DNA of 36,199 bases from Gemmatimonas sp. (GCA_011390935.1 JAABRL010000045.1:1-36199), one strand, 5' to 3'; numbered from the stretch's first letter, positions 23,828 through 32,340 are shown. The notes: a model not told the origin generated them from the sequence alone. Made by a program: numbers and translations.

Positions 23828-25261
23828 TTATTGCGGCGGAGGCGCGGCCGCCGCGGCCGGCGCCGTCGCGGAATCGGCGCGCGGCGGCAATCGTGTGCCC
23901 ACCAGATCGGCGGCAATCACGCACTGTTGACGCTGACGATAGCGGATCACGGCATCGGTGGCGGTCACCGTGCGCGCCACGAATCCCTGCGGGGTGAACG
24001 TCCCGCGCATCACGAATGAATAGCGCACGCCTTCGTGCTCGCCAAAAAACGTCATCGTCTGGAACGCGCCGCCGGACTGCAGCACCCCGCGCACGCCGGG
24101 GCGCGAGATCAGATCGAAGCGCGCAGTGCCCGGCGTATGCGTGATCTCCTCCTCCGTGCGGCGCACCGATCGGCCCAGCGCGTCGGCGACCGGACTGCAC
24201 AACTTGCTCCCGCTCACCGACAGAATGCGCTGATCCACGCGATAGGTGCCGCCCACGCCTTCAGCGGCCGGGTCCACGGCCCACCAGCGGATGGGTTCCC
24301 CGGTGGCGCTGTTCACGCCGTAGACGCCGCCTGCGGCCGCAGCGGGCGACGGGCTCTGACGCGGCACCACGACCACGTCACGCGATCGCGCGGCGGGGGC
24401 CGAGTCTGCCGCAGTCGTTACCGTGGTGTCGGTCGCCGTGGTTGGTGCGCCGCTCGGCGCAATGGGGGGCAGCCCGCCCGGCGCCGCGACCAGCGGCAGG
24501 CTCGAGATCGGCTGCACCACGTTCAGCGCCGGCGTGAGGGACCGCATGCTCCAGATCATGCCGCCCATGGCCACCATCACCAGTCCGAACAGTGCGAAGA
24601 AGCGGGGCATGTTCGGCGCCGGCATGGGCCGCGCGGCGACGCGCCATCGGGGTGGTCCGCCCTTGCCACGTTTCCACGCGCCGACGCGCCCCTGAGAGGC
24701 GCCGCCGGCCCAGGATGGCCCTGCGCCTGCCCCAACTGCGCCAAGGCCTCCAGCGCCCATTGTAGCGCCACCACGACGCCCCGCGGGTGCGGTCGCGAGA
24801 CGCGACAGCGCGGCACTCTGCGTTTCCGCGCGCTCCCGGTCGGCGGCGGCGCGTCGCTCCCGTTCGGCGTACTCCCGCTGCAATGCCTGTACCGCGGGCG
24901 CGGGCACCACGTGCAACGCCACGGCCCACGCGTCCACGGCCCACGCCGCCATGTCGGCGCCAATGAACAGCTCACCGCAGGCGCGCGAGACCAGCCGCGT
25001 GCGGTGCGACGGCCACGCGGTCGACGCCGTGGGGCCCAGTGAGCGCAGCGCGTCCACAATGCCATGACGTCCCACGCGCAGCAGCAGCTCCACGAGCGGC
25101 CGGTGATCGCTGCCGCACGCATCGAGCAGCACATTGCGAAAGCGCAGGGGCGACTCGGGCGGCCACACCACGCCCGAGGCGAGCTGCTCGGCGAGCGCCT
25201 GCGCCGCGGCCTCCATGGCCGTGGACGGGGGCGCGTGACCGGTCGCAGCAGGCGTGGTCAC
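23828..25261 (-). CDS. Unknown membrane-anchored protein linked to the kinase operon
   Basis: A 477-residue protein of unknown function. The N-terminal helical domain (about 20-118) contains FRNVLLDACGSDHRPLVELL and ADMAAWAVDAWAVALH, clearly similar to the neighbouring gene. A charged helix, perhaps coiled coil, lies at about 125-150, then a Gly/Ala/Arg-rich stretch and one membrane segment (about 221-238, FFALFGLVMVAMGGMIW). A Thr/Ala/Pro-rich linker follows. The C-terminal domain (about 335-455) has two Cys (SGSKLCSP and RQQCVIAADLVGTRLP) and probably lies outside the cytoplasm. The start is GTG 25261, 10 bp after the kinase stop; ATG 25216 is an alternative. Its cytoplasmic domain could be a kinase target or docking partner. 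Confidence 0.78.
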   Translation of the reverse strand: MTTPAATGHAPPSTAMEAAAQALAEQLASGVVWPPESPLRFRNVLLDACGSDHRPLVELLLRVGRHGIVDALRSLGPTASTAWPSHRTRLVSRACGELFIGADMAAWAVDAWAVALHVVPAPAVQALQREYAERERRAAADRERAETQSAALSRLATAPAGRRGGATMGAGGLGAVGAGAGPSWAGGASQGRVGAWKRGKGGPPRWRVAARPMPAPNMPRFFALFGLVMVAMGGMIWSMRSLTPALNVVQPISSLPLVAAPGGLPPIAPSGAPTTATDTTVTTAADSAPAARSRDVVVVPRQSPSPAAAAGGVYGVNSATGEPIRWWAVDPAAEGVGGTYRVDQRILSVSGSKLCSPVADALGRSVRRTEEEITHTPGTARFDLISRPGVRGVLQSGGAFQTMTFFGEHEGVRYSFVMRGTFTPQGFVARTVTATDAVIRYRQRQQCVIAADLVGTRLPPRADSATAPAAAAAPPPQ

Positions 25262-25271
25262 GAGCGTGCGC

Positions 25272-26699
25272 TCAGCGCAGGAAGTCGATGCGCAGCACGC
25301 GCGCCGGTGTGTCGTCGCTGCCGCGCAGCGTGAGCCCCGCCACCAGCTCCACCGACTCGTTGTGCCCCACGAGCGGGCCGTCCACCACGCGCAACGGGGT
25401 GCGCGAGGTGTTCACCAACCACCATTTGCCACCGTGCTGCGCGATGTACCCCTGCGGTGTGCGATCGGCGCTTTCGTTCGGCGACACGCCTGACTGCAGG
25501 TGCCAGGTGTGCAACACGAGATGGTGAAAGAGACTGAACGTGAGCTTCTCATCCACAATGCCGTTGCCCGTATCACGCCACACGCGGGCATAGGGCAGGG
25601 GACCGGCAATGCGCTCTCCAGAAAACGGGCACGTGGTGGAGAGGCCGGGGCCCGTCACCACCCAATGCTGCCCCGACTGCGTGGGCGCGAGCATCGCCAT
25701 CGTGTGGTAGAGCGCACTCTCCCACTCGGCGGCGTCGGCTCGCTTGTTGGGCGCATGCAAGCCGTGCACGAAACTCTTCTCGAACAGCGGCGCGAGATGC
25801 GGTCCCAGCTGCGAGTACCGTACGCGAATGGGCTGCGCCGGCGGATTGCTGCGGTCCGTCGGGTGCTCGATGAACAGCGCGCGTGCGCCCATGCTCAGCG
25901 TCTCGTCCTCTTCGGCCGAACGTGAGCTGTTCACGCGCGTGCCCTGCAGCGGATGACGCTGCAGCAGCAGCTGATACAGCAGCACGGCCAACGCATGCCG
26001 ATCGGTCGCAATGCTCGGCACGGTCTTGCCCGCCAACACTTCAGGCGCGATGTACCCCGGCGTGCCCAGCACGCTTGGCGGCGCGATGCCCGGGACCACG
26101 AGCGAGTCGATATCGATCACGCACGCGTCGCCGCCCTTGGGATCCACCAGCACGTTCTTGTTGGACAGGTCGCTGTGCGCGAGACCGGCGAAGTGCATGC
26201 GACGAATCGCACGCGCGAGCCGTACGGCCACGCGCATGCGTCCGAGCAGCGTGCCCTGTTCTTCGCGCGGTACGAAGCGCGAAGCCTTGCCGCCCGTGAA
26301 CCACTTCACTTCCTTTTCGGCCTTGTTGCCGAAGCGATCGCGAAAGTAGAACGCCTCGCGATACACCGGCGTGACCACGCCGAGCGCCGGCCACACGAGC
26401 CCCTGCCGGCGCGCGAACTCCATGGGGATCGCGTTCACGCCCTCCGCCATGGCCACGGGCCAGGAGAAGTACGGCGTCCAGTAGTCGCCGTGTGCGCCGA
26501 GTGTGGGATTGTACGTGGCAATGATGCGCGTGAGACGATCCATGCGCTCGCGCCGATCGCGCAGACTGCCGAAGAAAAAGCCCACGGCATACTGGCGATC
26601 ACGCGTGAGAAACACACGCTTCTCGGCCCCGCTCCCGACTGGCTGATCGTCCAGATGGAGCGTGCGGCCGTCGGTCAGGCGGACGCTGACGGTGCCCAT
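25272..26699 (-). CDS. Atypical Ser/Thr protein kinase of a TerY-P-like triad
   Basis: A 475-residue protein with a eukaryote-like kinase fold. Gly-rich loop VGSGAEKRVF is near residue 22. The catalytic loop HSDLSNKNVLVD (about 177) keeps the Asp and Asn, IDIDSL replaces the DFG segment with its metal Asp, and GTPGYIAPEVLAGK is the activation/APE segment. At the usual VAIK position the sequence is YAVGFFFG, so the standard beta-3 Lys is absent; a Lys in EKEVKWFTG may take its place. A segment with GDYWTPYFSWPVAMAEG lies before it. The C-terminal 130 residues include TCPFSGERI and a beta-rich FHA-like end (WWLVNTSRTPLRVVDGPLVG). It overlaps the phosphatase gene by 25 bp. Target unknown. Confidence 0.82.
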   Translation of the reverse strand: MGTVSVRLTDGRTLHLDDQPVGSGAEKRVFLTRDRQYAVGFFFGSLRDRRERMDRLTRIIATYNPTLGAHGDYWTPYFSWPVAMAEGVNAIPMEFARRQGLVWPALGVVTPVYREAFYFRDRFGNKAEKEVKWFTGGKASRFVPREEQGTLLGRMRVAVRLARAIRRMHFAGLAHSDLSNKNVLVDPKGGDACVIDIDSLVVPGIAPPSVLGTPGYIAPEVLAGKTVPSIATDRHALAVLLYQLLLQRHPLQGTRVNSSRSAEEDETLSMGARALFIEHPTDRSNPPAQPIRVRYSQLGPHLAPLFEKSFVHGLHAPNKRADAAEWESALYHTMAMLAPTQSGQHWVVTGPGLSTTCPFSGERIAGPLPYARVWRDTGNGIVDEKLTFSLFHHLVLHTWHLQSGVSPNESADRTPQGYIAQHGGKWWLVNTSRTPLRVVDGPLVGHNESVELVAGLTLRGSDDTPARVLRIDFLR

Positions 26700-27808
26700 G
26701 GTGCGATCGCGTGCGACGCCGTGTGGTGCAGCGCCACGGCAAGGGTTCGGTCGTCGTTCTCACCGCGCTTTTCGAAGGCCAGCCAGTCGTGCAGCGTGCG
26801 CTCCGGCGATGGTGAGGCCGCAAGTGCCGGTGTACTCGCCTGCGCGGCGAGCCCGGTGAGTGGCGCGTTCACCCCGTGCACCAGCTGACCGAGAATGGCG
26901 CCGGCGTGCTTCGCGAATGGATAGAACGGATCGTCGATGCCGTCGGTGACCACGAGAATGGCCGCAAGGTCGGGCACGTCGTGCACGACGGTGGCCGCCT
27001 TCGCGCGGGGCAGCGTGTCACTGTCCGGCAGGAAGCAGTGCACTTCCCCCGACCAATCGCCGAGATCGCTCGCCGTGGGGCGGTGAATGCGCCCATCGGT
27101 GTGCGCGATCACGAGTGAGCCATCGCCCACCTGCGTGGTGACCAGCCGATGTCCACCAGCATGCGGCTCCCACGCGGCCACGAGGACCGTGGTGCGCAAC
27201 AGGCGAGGCAGCACGTCCATGGCCGTCGCGGCGCTGGTGAGTGCCTGCACCGCGGCTTCCACCGCACGCAGCATGGACTCCGCCGAGAGCTCCGGGGCGT
27301 GCTCGAGTGCGTCGCCGATGATGTCCACCGCGATCGCACTGCCGAGCCGACTCCACGACGCGGAGCCGGCACCATCGGCGACCACGAGCACGCCGCGCGA
27401 CTCGGTGAGGGAGGCGAAGTAGGCGTCTTCGCACCATTCGCCGACATGGGCGTGGCGGCGACCGCGGCGCGCTGCGGCCGTGACGCTCCAGCCGCCAGCC
27501 TGTACGTGCACACCGTCCCCTTCGACGGCCGCGTCGGTGCGCGACGCGTCCTCGACACGGGCGAAGCGCACACGAAACCGCTGCGCGACAGCGGCCGGCA
27601 GGGCACGCAACAGCGCGTCACGTTGGGCCGACGTGCACCACGGCGCCTCGGGCGCGCGCACGGTCCACGTGGCGGGTTTTGGCAGCGGTGGTTCCACCAC
27701 CGGCGCGACGAGCGGCGCTGCATCCTCCGTGGAGGGCACAGCACCGTCATCGGTGGCGCGCGGTGCGATGGCCGGCGAGTCGTCGCTCGCCTTGTGGCCG
27801 TCACTCAC
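26675..27808 (-). CDS. PP2C-type protein phosphatase of the triad
   Basis: A 377-residue PPM-family Ser/Thr phosphatase. Metal-binding motifs appear in order: GEWCEDAYFASL (near residue 142), VLVVADGAGSASWSRLGS (near 155), TTQVGDGSLVIAH, LVVTDGIDDPFYPFAKHAG and, at the end, GENDDRTLAVAL. The Asp residues expected to bind Mn or Mg are therefore kept. The first 60 residues are Pro/Ala-rich and probably disordered. ATG 27808 overlaps the vWA gene by ATGA; the end overlaps the kinase gene by 25 bp. It probably reverses the phosphorylation made by the adjacent kinase. No membrane segment is seen. Confidence 0.85.
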   Translation of the reverse strand: MSDGHKASDDSPAIAPRATDDGAVPSTEDAAPLVAPVVEPPLPKPATWTVRAPEAPWCTSAQRDALLRALPAAVAQRFRVRFARVEDASRTDAAVEGDGVHVQAGGWSVTAAARRGRRHAHVGEWCEDAYFASLTESRGVLVVADGAGSASWSRLGSAIAVDIIGDALEHAPELSAESMLRAVEAAVQALTSAATAMDVLPRLLRTTVLVAAWEPHAGGHRLVTTQVGDGSLVIAHTDGRIHRPTASDLGDWSGEVHCFLPDSDTLPRAKAATVVHDVPDLAAILVVTDGIDDPFYPFAKHAGAILGQLVHGVNAPLTGLAAQASTPALAASPSPERTLHDWLAFEKRGENDDRTLAVALHHTASHAIAPWAPSASA

Positions 27809-28446
27809 GGAACGATGGTGATGCCTGGGGGCGGGGGAGGCAGCGTGATGGCACTGCCATCAGCCACGGCGCCGACCTTCTGCGACGTCTGCTTCACCGA
27901 CGCGGATACGAAGCTGAAGAAGGCGCGGAAGGCATCCGGCGTCATCTCCTGCATGAGGATCACGTTCTCCGTCACCTGCTTGAGCACGTTCACGTCGGCC
28001 TGATCACCGCAGGCGACCGCGATGATGTTGGCGGGGCGCCGCTCACGCAGCTGCTGTGCGTAGGTGGGCCACTCCACATCGGTGGGCGCACCATCGGAGA
28101 GCACGAACACGAGCGGGCGCCAATCACCCTTCACGTCGGCGGTGGTGCGCACGAGCTCGCGATCGAAGCTTTCGATGAGCATGCGCAGCCCGTCCCCGAA
28201 GTTCGTGGTGCCGGACGCCTGCAGCTCGGGCGGGTTGAACATGGCGACTTCGGTGAGCGGCGTCACCTGTTGCGCGTTGTTGCCGAAGGTGATGATGGAC
28301 AGATACGCGCTTTCGATGGCCTGCGGGTCACCGAGCAGGTCGCGATGCAGCTGACGAATGCCGGACTTGACCGACTCGATGGGGGTTCCCTGCATCGAGC
28401 CGGAGACGTCGGCGAGGATGTAAACAGGCAGTCTTCGGGTCGTCAC
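27805..28446 (-). CDS. von Willebrand factor A domain protein, TerY-like
   Basis: A 213-residue single-domain vWA protein. The metal-ion-dependent adhesion site is complete: DVSGSM near residue 13 (DxSxS), the Thr of TNFGDGLRML near residue 80, and the Asp of FVLSDGAPTDVEW near residue 113. The C-terminus ends in a Pro-rich tail (LPPPPPGITIVP). Similar TerY proteins occur beside PP2C and kinase genes in tellurium-resistance-like and other stress systems. GTG 28446 has GGAG 8 bases upstream. It is the first gene of the five-gene minus-strand operon; 178 bp separate it from pufC, with the puf terminator in between, so it must have its own promoter, which I could not locate. Confidence 0.87.
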   Translation of the reverse strand: MTTRRLPVYILADVSGSMQGTPIESVKSGIRQLHRDLLGDPQAIESAYLSIITFGNNAQQVTPLTEVAMFNPPELQASGTTNFGDGLRMLIESFDRELVRTTADVKGDWRPLVFVLSDGAPTDVEWPTYAQQLRERRPANIIAVACGDQADVNVLKQVTENVILMQEMTPDAFRAFFSFVSASVKQTSQKVGAVADGSAITLPPPPPGITIVP

Positions 28447-28562
28447 GGGACGGCTCCGGGAGAAGGCAACGAGAGAATCGCGCTATCGGCGCGCTGATGA
28501 ATGATGCCGTGTGCACCACTGAAGGGGAACGCCTGCGGACACGTTGCAGGTTTCGACACCGT

Positions 28563-28602
28563 GAAACAGAACACCCCGCAGCGCCGAAGCACTGCGGGGT
28601 GT
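28563..28602 (-). terminator. Intrinsic terminator of the puf operon
   Basis: ACACCCCGCAG (28571-28581) and CTGCGGGGTGT (28592-28602) form a perfect 11-bp stem with a 10-base loop. Read on the minus strand it is followed by TCTGTTTC and begins 22 bp after the pufC stop. It separates the puf operon from the signalling operon behind it. Confidence 0.8.
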
Positions 28603-28624
28603 GAGCGACCGCGGGGCTCCGCAG

Positions 28625-29716
28625 TCAGTCGTTCGGACCCGCGCGTACACGGGCGGCCGGGGCCGGGACCGCGGCGACTTCTTCTGCCGCGGCATCGGTG
28701 ACCACCGGTGCTGCCGTGTCAGCCGCGGGCGGAGTCTGGTACAGACCCGGGAACGGCGCCCCATTCCAGTCAGCGCGCCCCCACATGGCCGGATAGTCCT
28801 TGGCCATCTGCGCGCCGTACAGCGGCTTGTACGCGCCGTTGTGGCACGTGATGCACTGCGCCTTGGGTGCGTCACCCATGGCCCCGAGACGAACGGCCGG
28901 GTACACCGGCTCGAGCGGCGCGAGGAAGTTGGTGTTCACGTCGCGCATCATCATGATGCCGTGGTAGGCGGTCACGCGCTGCGGCGGCGCTTCTTCCCAG
29001 CTCGAGAACGCGCGCGAGTTGTGACAGTAGGTGCAGTTCACGCCCAGCGAGTTGGACTGGGAGATCATGAGCGCATACGTCCACTCGGTCTGCTTCACCG
29101 ACGAGCGATTGCCATTGGACGGCTCGATCTGACGCGTGATCACGCGGGCGCCATCGCGATCGAGGTAGTGCCGCAGGTAATCATTCTGCGACGCGTAGAA
29201 CCACAGCCCATTGGGGAGCGGCTTGCCGACGTGGCAGGTGTAGCAGGTGACGCCCGTATTCGCGACGTGCTCCTCATACTGCGCATTGATGTGGCGCGTC
29301 ATCTGGATCATGCGCCGCGCCACGATCTTGGTGTAGATCGGCTCGCCGCTTGGCAGCGTATCCGCCGCGAGGTTGGCGAGATTGTGGCAGTAGGCGCAGT
29401 TGCCGGTGCCGGCCACCCAGGTGCTCATCGCGATCATCGTGCGATTGAACTCCGCGACCGAGATGTCGTTGAGCACCTGCACGTTCTGCCACGGCAGCGG
29501 GCCCGGCGGTGAGGCGCCCGCTGGCGGCAGCACTTCGGGAATCGCGACCTGCGAGTAGGCGGCGTCGACGCGGTTCATGTCGTACGCCTGCTCCATGGCG
29601 GTGCCACGGAACCCACTTTGGATCGTTTCCTTCTTCCCGAGATCGCAAGCCGAGAGCCCGACCGTGGCGACGGCCAGCGCCGCCACGGTCATCGAGCGTG
29701 CACGAAGGGCACTCAT
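28625..29716 (-). CDS. pufC: Reaction centre tetraheme cytochrome c subunit
   Basis: Periplasmic electron donor to the photo-oxidised special pair. The N-terminus is a lipoprotein signal with lipobox LSAC (Cys24), so it is probably anchored through lipid. Four heme motifs are visible: CAYCH, CYTCH, CTYCH and CITCH, as in classical tetraheme PufC. The 363-residue length is in the normal range. The C-terminus after the last heme is Ala/Pro-rich (about 40 residues). ATG 29716 overlaps the pufM stop in a TGATG junction. It is the last gene of the puf operon. Confidence 0.97.
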   Translation of the reverse strand: MSALRARSMTVAALAVATVGLSACDLGKKETIQSGFRGTAMEQAYDMNRVDAAYSQVAIPEVLPPAGASPPGPLPWQNVQVLNDISVAEFNRTMIAMSTWVAGTGNCAYCHNLANLAADTLPSGEPIYTKIVARRMIQMTRHINAQYEEHVANTGVTCYTCHVGKPLPNGLWFYASQNDYLRHYLDRDGARVITRQIEPSNGNRSSVKQTEWTYALMISQSNSLGVNCTYCHNSRAFSSWEEAPPQRVTAYHGIMMMRDVNTNFLAPLEPVYPAVRLGAMGDAPKAQCITCHNGAYKPLYGAQMAKDYPAMWGRADWNGAPFPGLYQTPPAADTAAPVVTDAAAEEVAAVPAPAARVRAGPND

Positions 29717-30897
29717 CAGTTCATCCTCGGAGTCGAGGTCATCACATCGATCGCGTCATCGCTTGGCGGCGGCTCGGTGGCGGCGGGCGGCACGGCCGTC
29801 GTATCGACGGCCGCACTGTCAACCGCGGTGCTGTCCATGAGCATGGTGCTGTCCATCATCATGGGCATCGCGCCGGCTGCCGGAGCGAGGTAGGTCGGGA
29901 ACGAATCAGGCGAGCTGCCCTGATAGCGTCCGCGCAGGAACTCCTGCTGCTCGGGCGTGAGCGTGTTCTGGGCCGGATACGTGGCCACCAGTCCATGCTT
30001 CTGTCCCCAGAGATACCAGTTGTCCACGACCGTGCCCGTGAGCAGGATGCCAATGCCGCCGGTGAACGTGGTCAGCACCGCGAACCACCAGGCCCAGCGA
30101 TGGATCGACTCCATCGTGGCGTTGAAGCCCATCGTCCACCGCCAGAACAACATCGAGCGCTCGGCTGCAGTTCCGCGATCGGTGATCTGCTCGATTTCCC
30201 GCTCACCACCCATGCGGGCAACGGCGAGGATCGTGGCGCCGTGCATGGCGAAGAGCACCGCGCTGCCGTACAGGAACACGATCGACAGGGCGTGGAACGG
30301 GTTGTAGTACAGATTGCCGTAGCGGATCGAGAACGCCGCCGTCCAGTCGAGGTGCGGGAAGATGCCGAAGGGCACCATCTCGCTCCAGGAGCCCACGAGG
30401 AGCGGCTGGAAGAAGAACGTGAGATACAGGAAGATCGCCGAGGCAAAGGCCCACGGGAGGTGCGTGCCCATGCCGAGGGCGCGAGCGCGCTGGTACGTCC
30501 GCACCCACCAGAGCAGAATGGACGCGGTGAGGAAGAAGCCGGCCATGAGATACCACCCGCCTTCCGCGAGCGGCGGAATCGACAGGCCGTACGCTGGCGA
30601 GGGCGGTTCCAGTGCGAGCCACGGCAGCAACCGGATGAACTCGACGGGGTCCCAGCCGACGGACGCCATCATGTTCAGGCCGATGATCTCGAAGGCAATG
30701 AAGCCGAGAATCAACGAGAGGATGCCGGCCCAGCCGAAGTAGATCGGACCGATCTGTGCGTCACCGAGGCGGCCGGCCAGCGAGAGGAAAAACCCCTTGC
30801 CGTAGCGCGCGCCGGTGATGCCCATCTCCACGGGCAAGCCCGGATCGGGAGCGTGTCTGACCTGAACGCGCGTAAAGAGATTCTGGTATTCGAGCAT
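29716..30897 (-). CDS. pufM: Reaction centre M subunit with C-terminal extension
   Basis: Core membrane subunit that with L binds the special pair, bacteriopheophytins, quinones and iron. It begins [20 protein letters not shown]; the core includes [40 protein letters not shown] with the special-pair His, [17 protein letters not shown] with an iron His, and [20 protein letters not shown]. At 393 residues it is about 65-80 longer than most PufM (around 305-330). The extra part, after [13 protein letters not shown], is rich in Met, Asp, Ser, Thr, Ala and Pro, with repeated MDST/VDS-like units, and should lie in the periplasm. ATG 30897 is 11 bp after pufL, with the GAGG of its ribosome site overlapping the pufL TGA. 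Confidence 0.96.
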   Translation of the reverse strand: MLEYQNLFTRVQVRHAPDPGLPVEMGITGARYGKGFFLSLAGRLGDAQIGPIYFGWAGILSLILGFIAFEIIGLNMMASVGWDPVEFIRLLPWLALEPPSPAYGLSIPPLAEGGWYLMAGFFLTASILLWWVRTYQRARALGMGTHLPWAFASAIFLYLTFFFQPLLVGSWSEMVPFGIFPHLDWTAAFSIRYGNLYYNPFHALSIVFLYGSAVLFAMHGATILAVARMGGEREIEQITDRGTAAERSMLFWRWTMGFNATMESIHRWAWWFAVLTTFTGGIGILLTGTVVDNWYLWGQKHGLVATYPAQNTLTPEQQEFLRGRYQGSSPDSFPTYLAPAAGAMPMMMDSTMLMDSTAVDSAAVDTTAVPPAATEPPPSDDAIDVMTSTPRMN

Positions 30898-30908
30898 ACG
30901 CGAGAGCC

Positions 30909-31739
30909 TCAGGCGCCAGGCCAGATGGGAAGGTTGAGCCACCAGCTCCACCACTCCGGCCAGCCCTTCGTCCAGAAGGGACCAGAGATGATGATGCAGA
31001 TCGCGCTCCAGATCGCGGCGCTCACGGCGAGGAACAGGCCCAGGCGGTGAATGCCGACCGCGCCGATCGAATAGCCGACCAGGTCACGGAAGAAGACGTT
31101 TTCGTGCTCGCTCGTCTTGACCGTCTCACCCTTCTTCGGATTCGTCACCGACAGGATCAGCGATCCGTGCATCGCGAGCGCGAGGCAGTTGGTGAAGAAG
31201 AAGGTGATGGCGATCATGTGCGCCGGATTGTAGTGGAAGTGGAGGTACTGGTACCCCACGTTCGACACCCAGTCCAGGTGCGAGAAAATGCCGTATGGAA
31301 AGCCGTGACCCCAGGCGCCCAGCAGCATCGGCCGGAATACCACGAGCGTCACGTAGGCGAGGACGGCGGCGCCGTACGCCCAGGGGATGTGCATCCCCAT
31401 GCCAAGTTTACGACTGATTTCCGCCTGCCGCAGCGCCCAGCTGCCAAAGGCGCCCACCGCGCAGATCGTCACGATCTGCCACAGTCCTCCCTCCGCCAGC
31501 GGGGCGAAATTCAACCCGTATGACAGGTCGGGGGGCGCGATGTTGATCTGCCACAGATTCCACGTCGGACCCTGCGCCGCACCCCACACCAGCAGGAGCG
31601 TGCCGAGCACCGAAAAGAAAATCGTTGTGACACCAAAAAAGCCCACGTAGAACGGACCAAACCAGAAATCAAAAAGATCTCCGCCGATCAGCGTTCCACC
31701 GCGGACTCGATATTTGCGTTCAAAACTCAGGGTCGCCAT
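30909..31739 (-). CDS. pufL: Reaction centre L subunit
   Basis: Core membrane subunit carrying the active electron-transfer branch and QB site. ATG 31739 gives 276 residues starting [20 protein letters not shown], the family start, with GGAGA 9 bases upstream. Seen are [36 protein letters not shown] with the special-pair His, [19 protein letters not shown] with an iron His, and [20 protein letters not shown] with the second iron His and QB pocket. Length is standard. The frame is open upstream to 31808, but those residues are not L-like. Confidence 0.98.
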   Translation of the reverse strand: MATLSFERKYRVRGGTLIGGDLFDFWFGPFYVGFFGVTTIFFSVLGTLLLVWGAAQGPTWNLWQINIAPPDLSYGLNFAPLAEGGLWQIVTICAVGAFGSWALRQAEISRKLGMGMHIPWAYGAAVLAYVTLVVFRPMLLGAWGHGFPYGIFSHLDWVSNVGYQYLHFHYNPAHMIAITFFFTNCLALAMHGSLILSVTNPKKGETVKTSEHENVFFRDLVGYSIGAVGIHRLGLFLAVSAAIWSAICIIISGPFWTKGWPEWWSWWLNLPIWPGA

Positions 31740-31834
31740 GGACTCAGGTCTCCGAGGCGTGCAACAGACGCGCGTGCGGCATGGAAGGGGAACCGATAGG
31801 TAGTGCAACTACGAAACAACGGACCTCCGTGGGC

Positions 31835-31878
31835 GCGGGAACCGGGATCGGTCTGACATGACCGATGCCCGGTCCCGC
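31835..31878 (-). other. Intercistronic stem-loop between pufA2 and pufL
   Basis: Positions 31835-31853 and 31860-31878 form an 18-bp GC-rich stem with two single-base bulges (31841 and 31867) and a 6-base loop, in the 162-bp gap between the last alpha gene and pufL. No T-run follows. In Rhodobacter a hairpin at this same place stabilises the upstream pufBA mRNA segment and sets the antenna to reaction-centre ratio; the same role is inferred here. Confidence 0.75.
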
Positions 31879-31901
31879 CCCGCGGATGCGACGACTGGGA
31901 A

Positions 31902-32117
31902 TCAGCGTCCCGGCGGCAACGGCGACATGTCAGCGGCTGCTGACACGCTCGAGCCACCAATCGGGGCCTCGGCGGCCGTGAGCGTCCCGTTATCGATCCA
32001 CGAGTACCGCTGCGAGCCAAGGAGGATGAAATGAATGATGAACGCGAGCAATCCGAGGAAACCGAACAGCGCGATCATCACGCGTCGCGGGTCGAATGCC
32101 AGCCAAATTCTATGCAT
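31902..32117 (-). CDS. pufA: Light-harvesting alpha polypeptide, LH1 type
   Basis: A 71-residue antenna protein. It starts MHRIWLAFDPRRVMIALFGF and has one membrane helix with His29 as the bacteriochlorophyll ligand. Trp40 follows at His+11 (LLGSQRYSW), the residue that in red-absorbing LH1 bonds to the bacteriochlorophyll acetyl group. The periplasmic tail is long and ends MSPLPPGR. GGGAG lies 5 bases before ATG 32117. It follows the other alpha gene by 10 bp and precedes the mRNA hairpin. The Trp and long tail make it the probable alpha subunit of the inner, reaction-centre-bound LH1 ring. Confidence 0.93.
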   Translation of the reverse strand: MHRIWLAFDPRRVMIALFGFLGLLAFIIHFILLGSQRYSWIDNGTLTAAEAPIGGSSVSAAADMSPLPPGR

Positions 32118-32127
32118 GGCTTCTCCC

Positions 32128-32292
32128 TTAGCGGGTGGCTGCTGCTGACGAGGAATACTTCGCGATGGTGCTTCCCGGATAATCAACCACCCGGAAGGCG
32201 AAGAGGTGAATGACCAGAACGGTCCCGGCGATGAACGAGCCGAGCACGGACAGGACGATGTGGGGATCAAGCCCCACCCAGAGGCGATGCAT
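32128..32292 (-). CDS. pufA: Second light-harvesting alpha polypeptide, LH2-like spectral features
   Basis: A 54-residue antenna alpha protein. It starts MHRLWVGLDPHIVLSVLGSF, with one membrane helix and His29 as pigment ligand, like its neighbour. After the helix it reads FRVVDYPGSTIAKYSSSAAA and ends at TR. It has no Trp at His+11 and a much shorter tail; Tyr38 is the only nearby aromatic residue. These traits predict weaker hydrogen bonding and a bluer absorption than LH1. GAGGAG lies 7 bases before ATG 32292, a stronger ribosome site than that of the other alpha gene. It probably builds an outer or peripheral antenna ring. Confidence 0.9.
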   Translation of the reverse strand: MHRLWVGLDPHIVLSVLGSFIAGTVLVIHLFAFRVVDYPGSTIAKYSSSAAATR

Positions 32293-32340
32293 TATGGCGC
32301 TCCTCTTAATGAGCGGTTAGGGGAAAGTGCGGACGTCGGC

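Noticed and set aside
28447..28562. Promoter of the vWA-phosphatase-kinase operon
   Set aside because: The operon must have one after the puf terminator, but no hexamer pair of acceptable quality and no TGT-N12-ACA box was found there.
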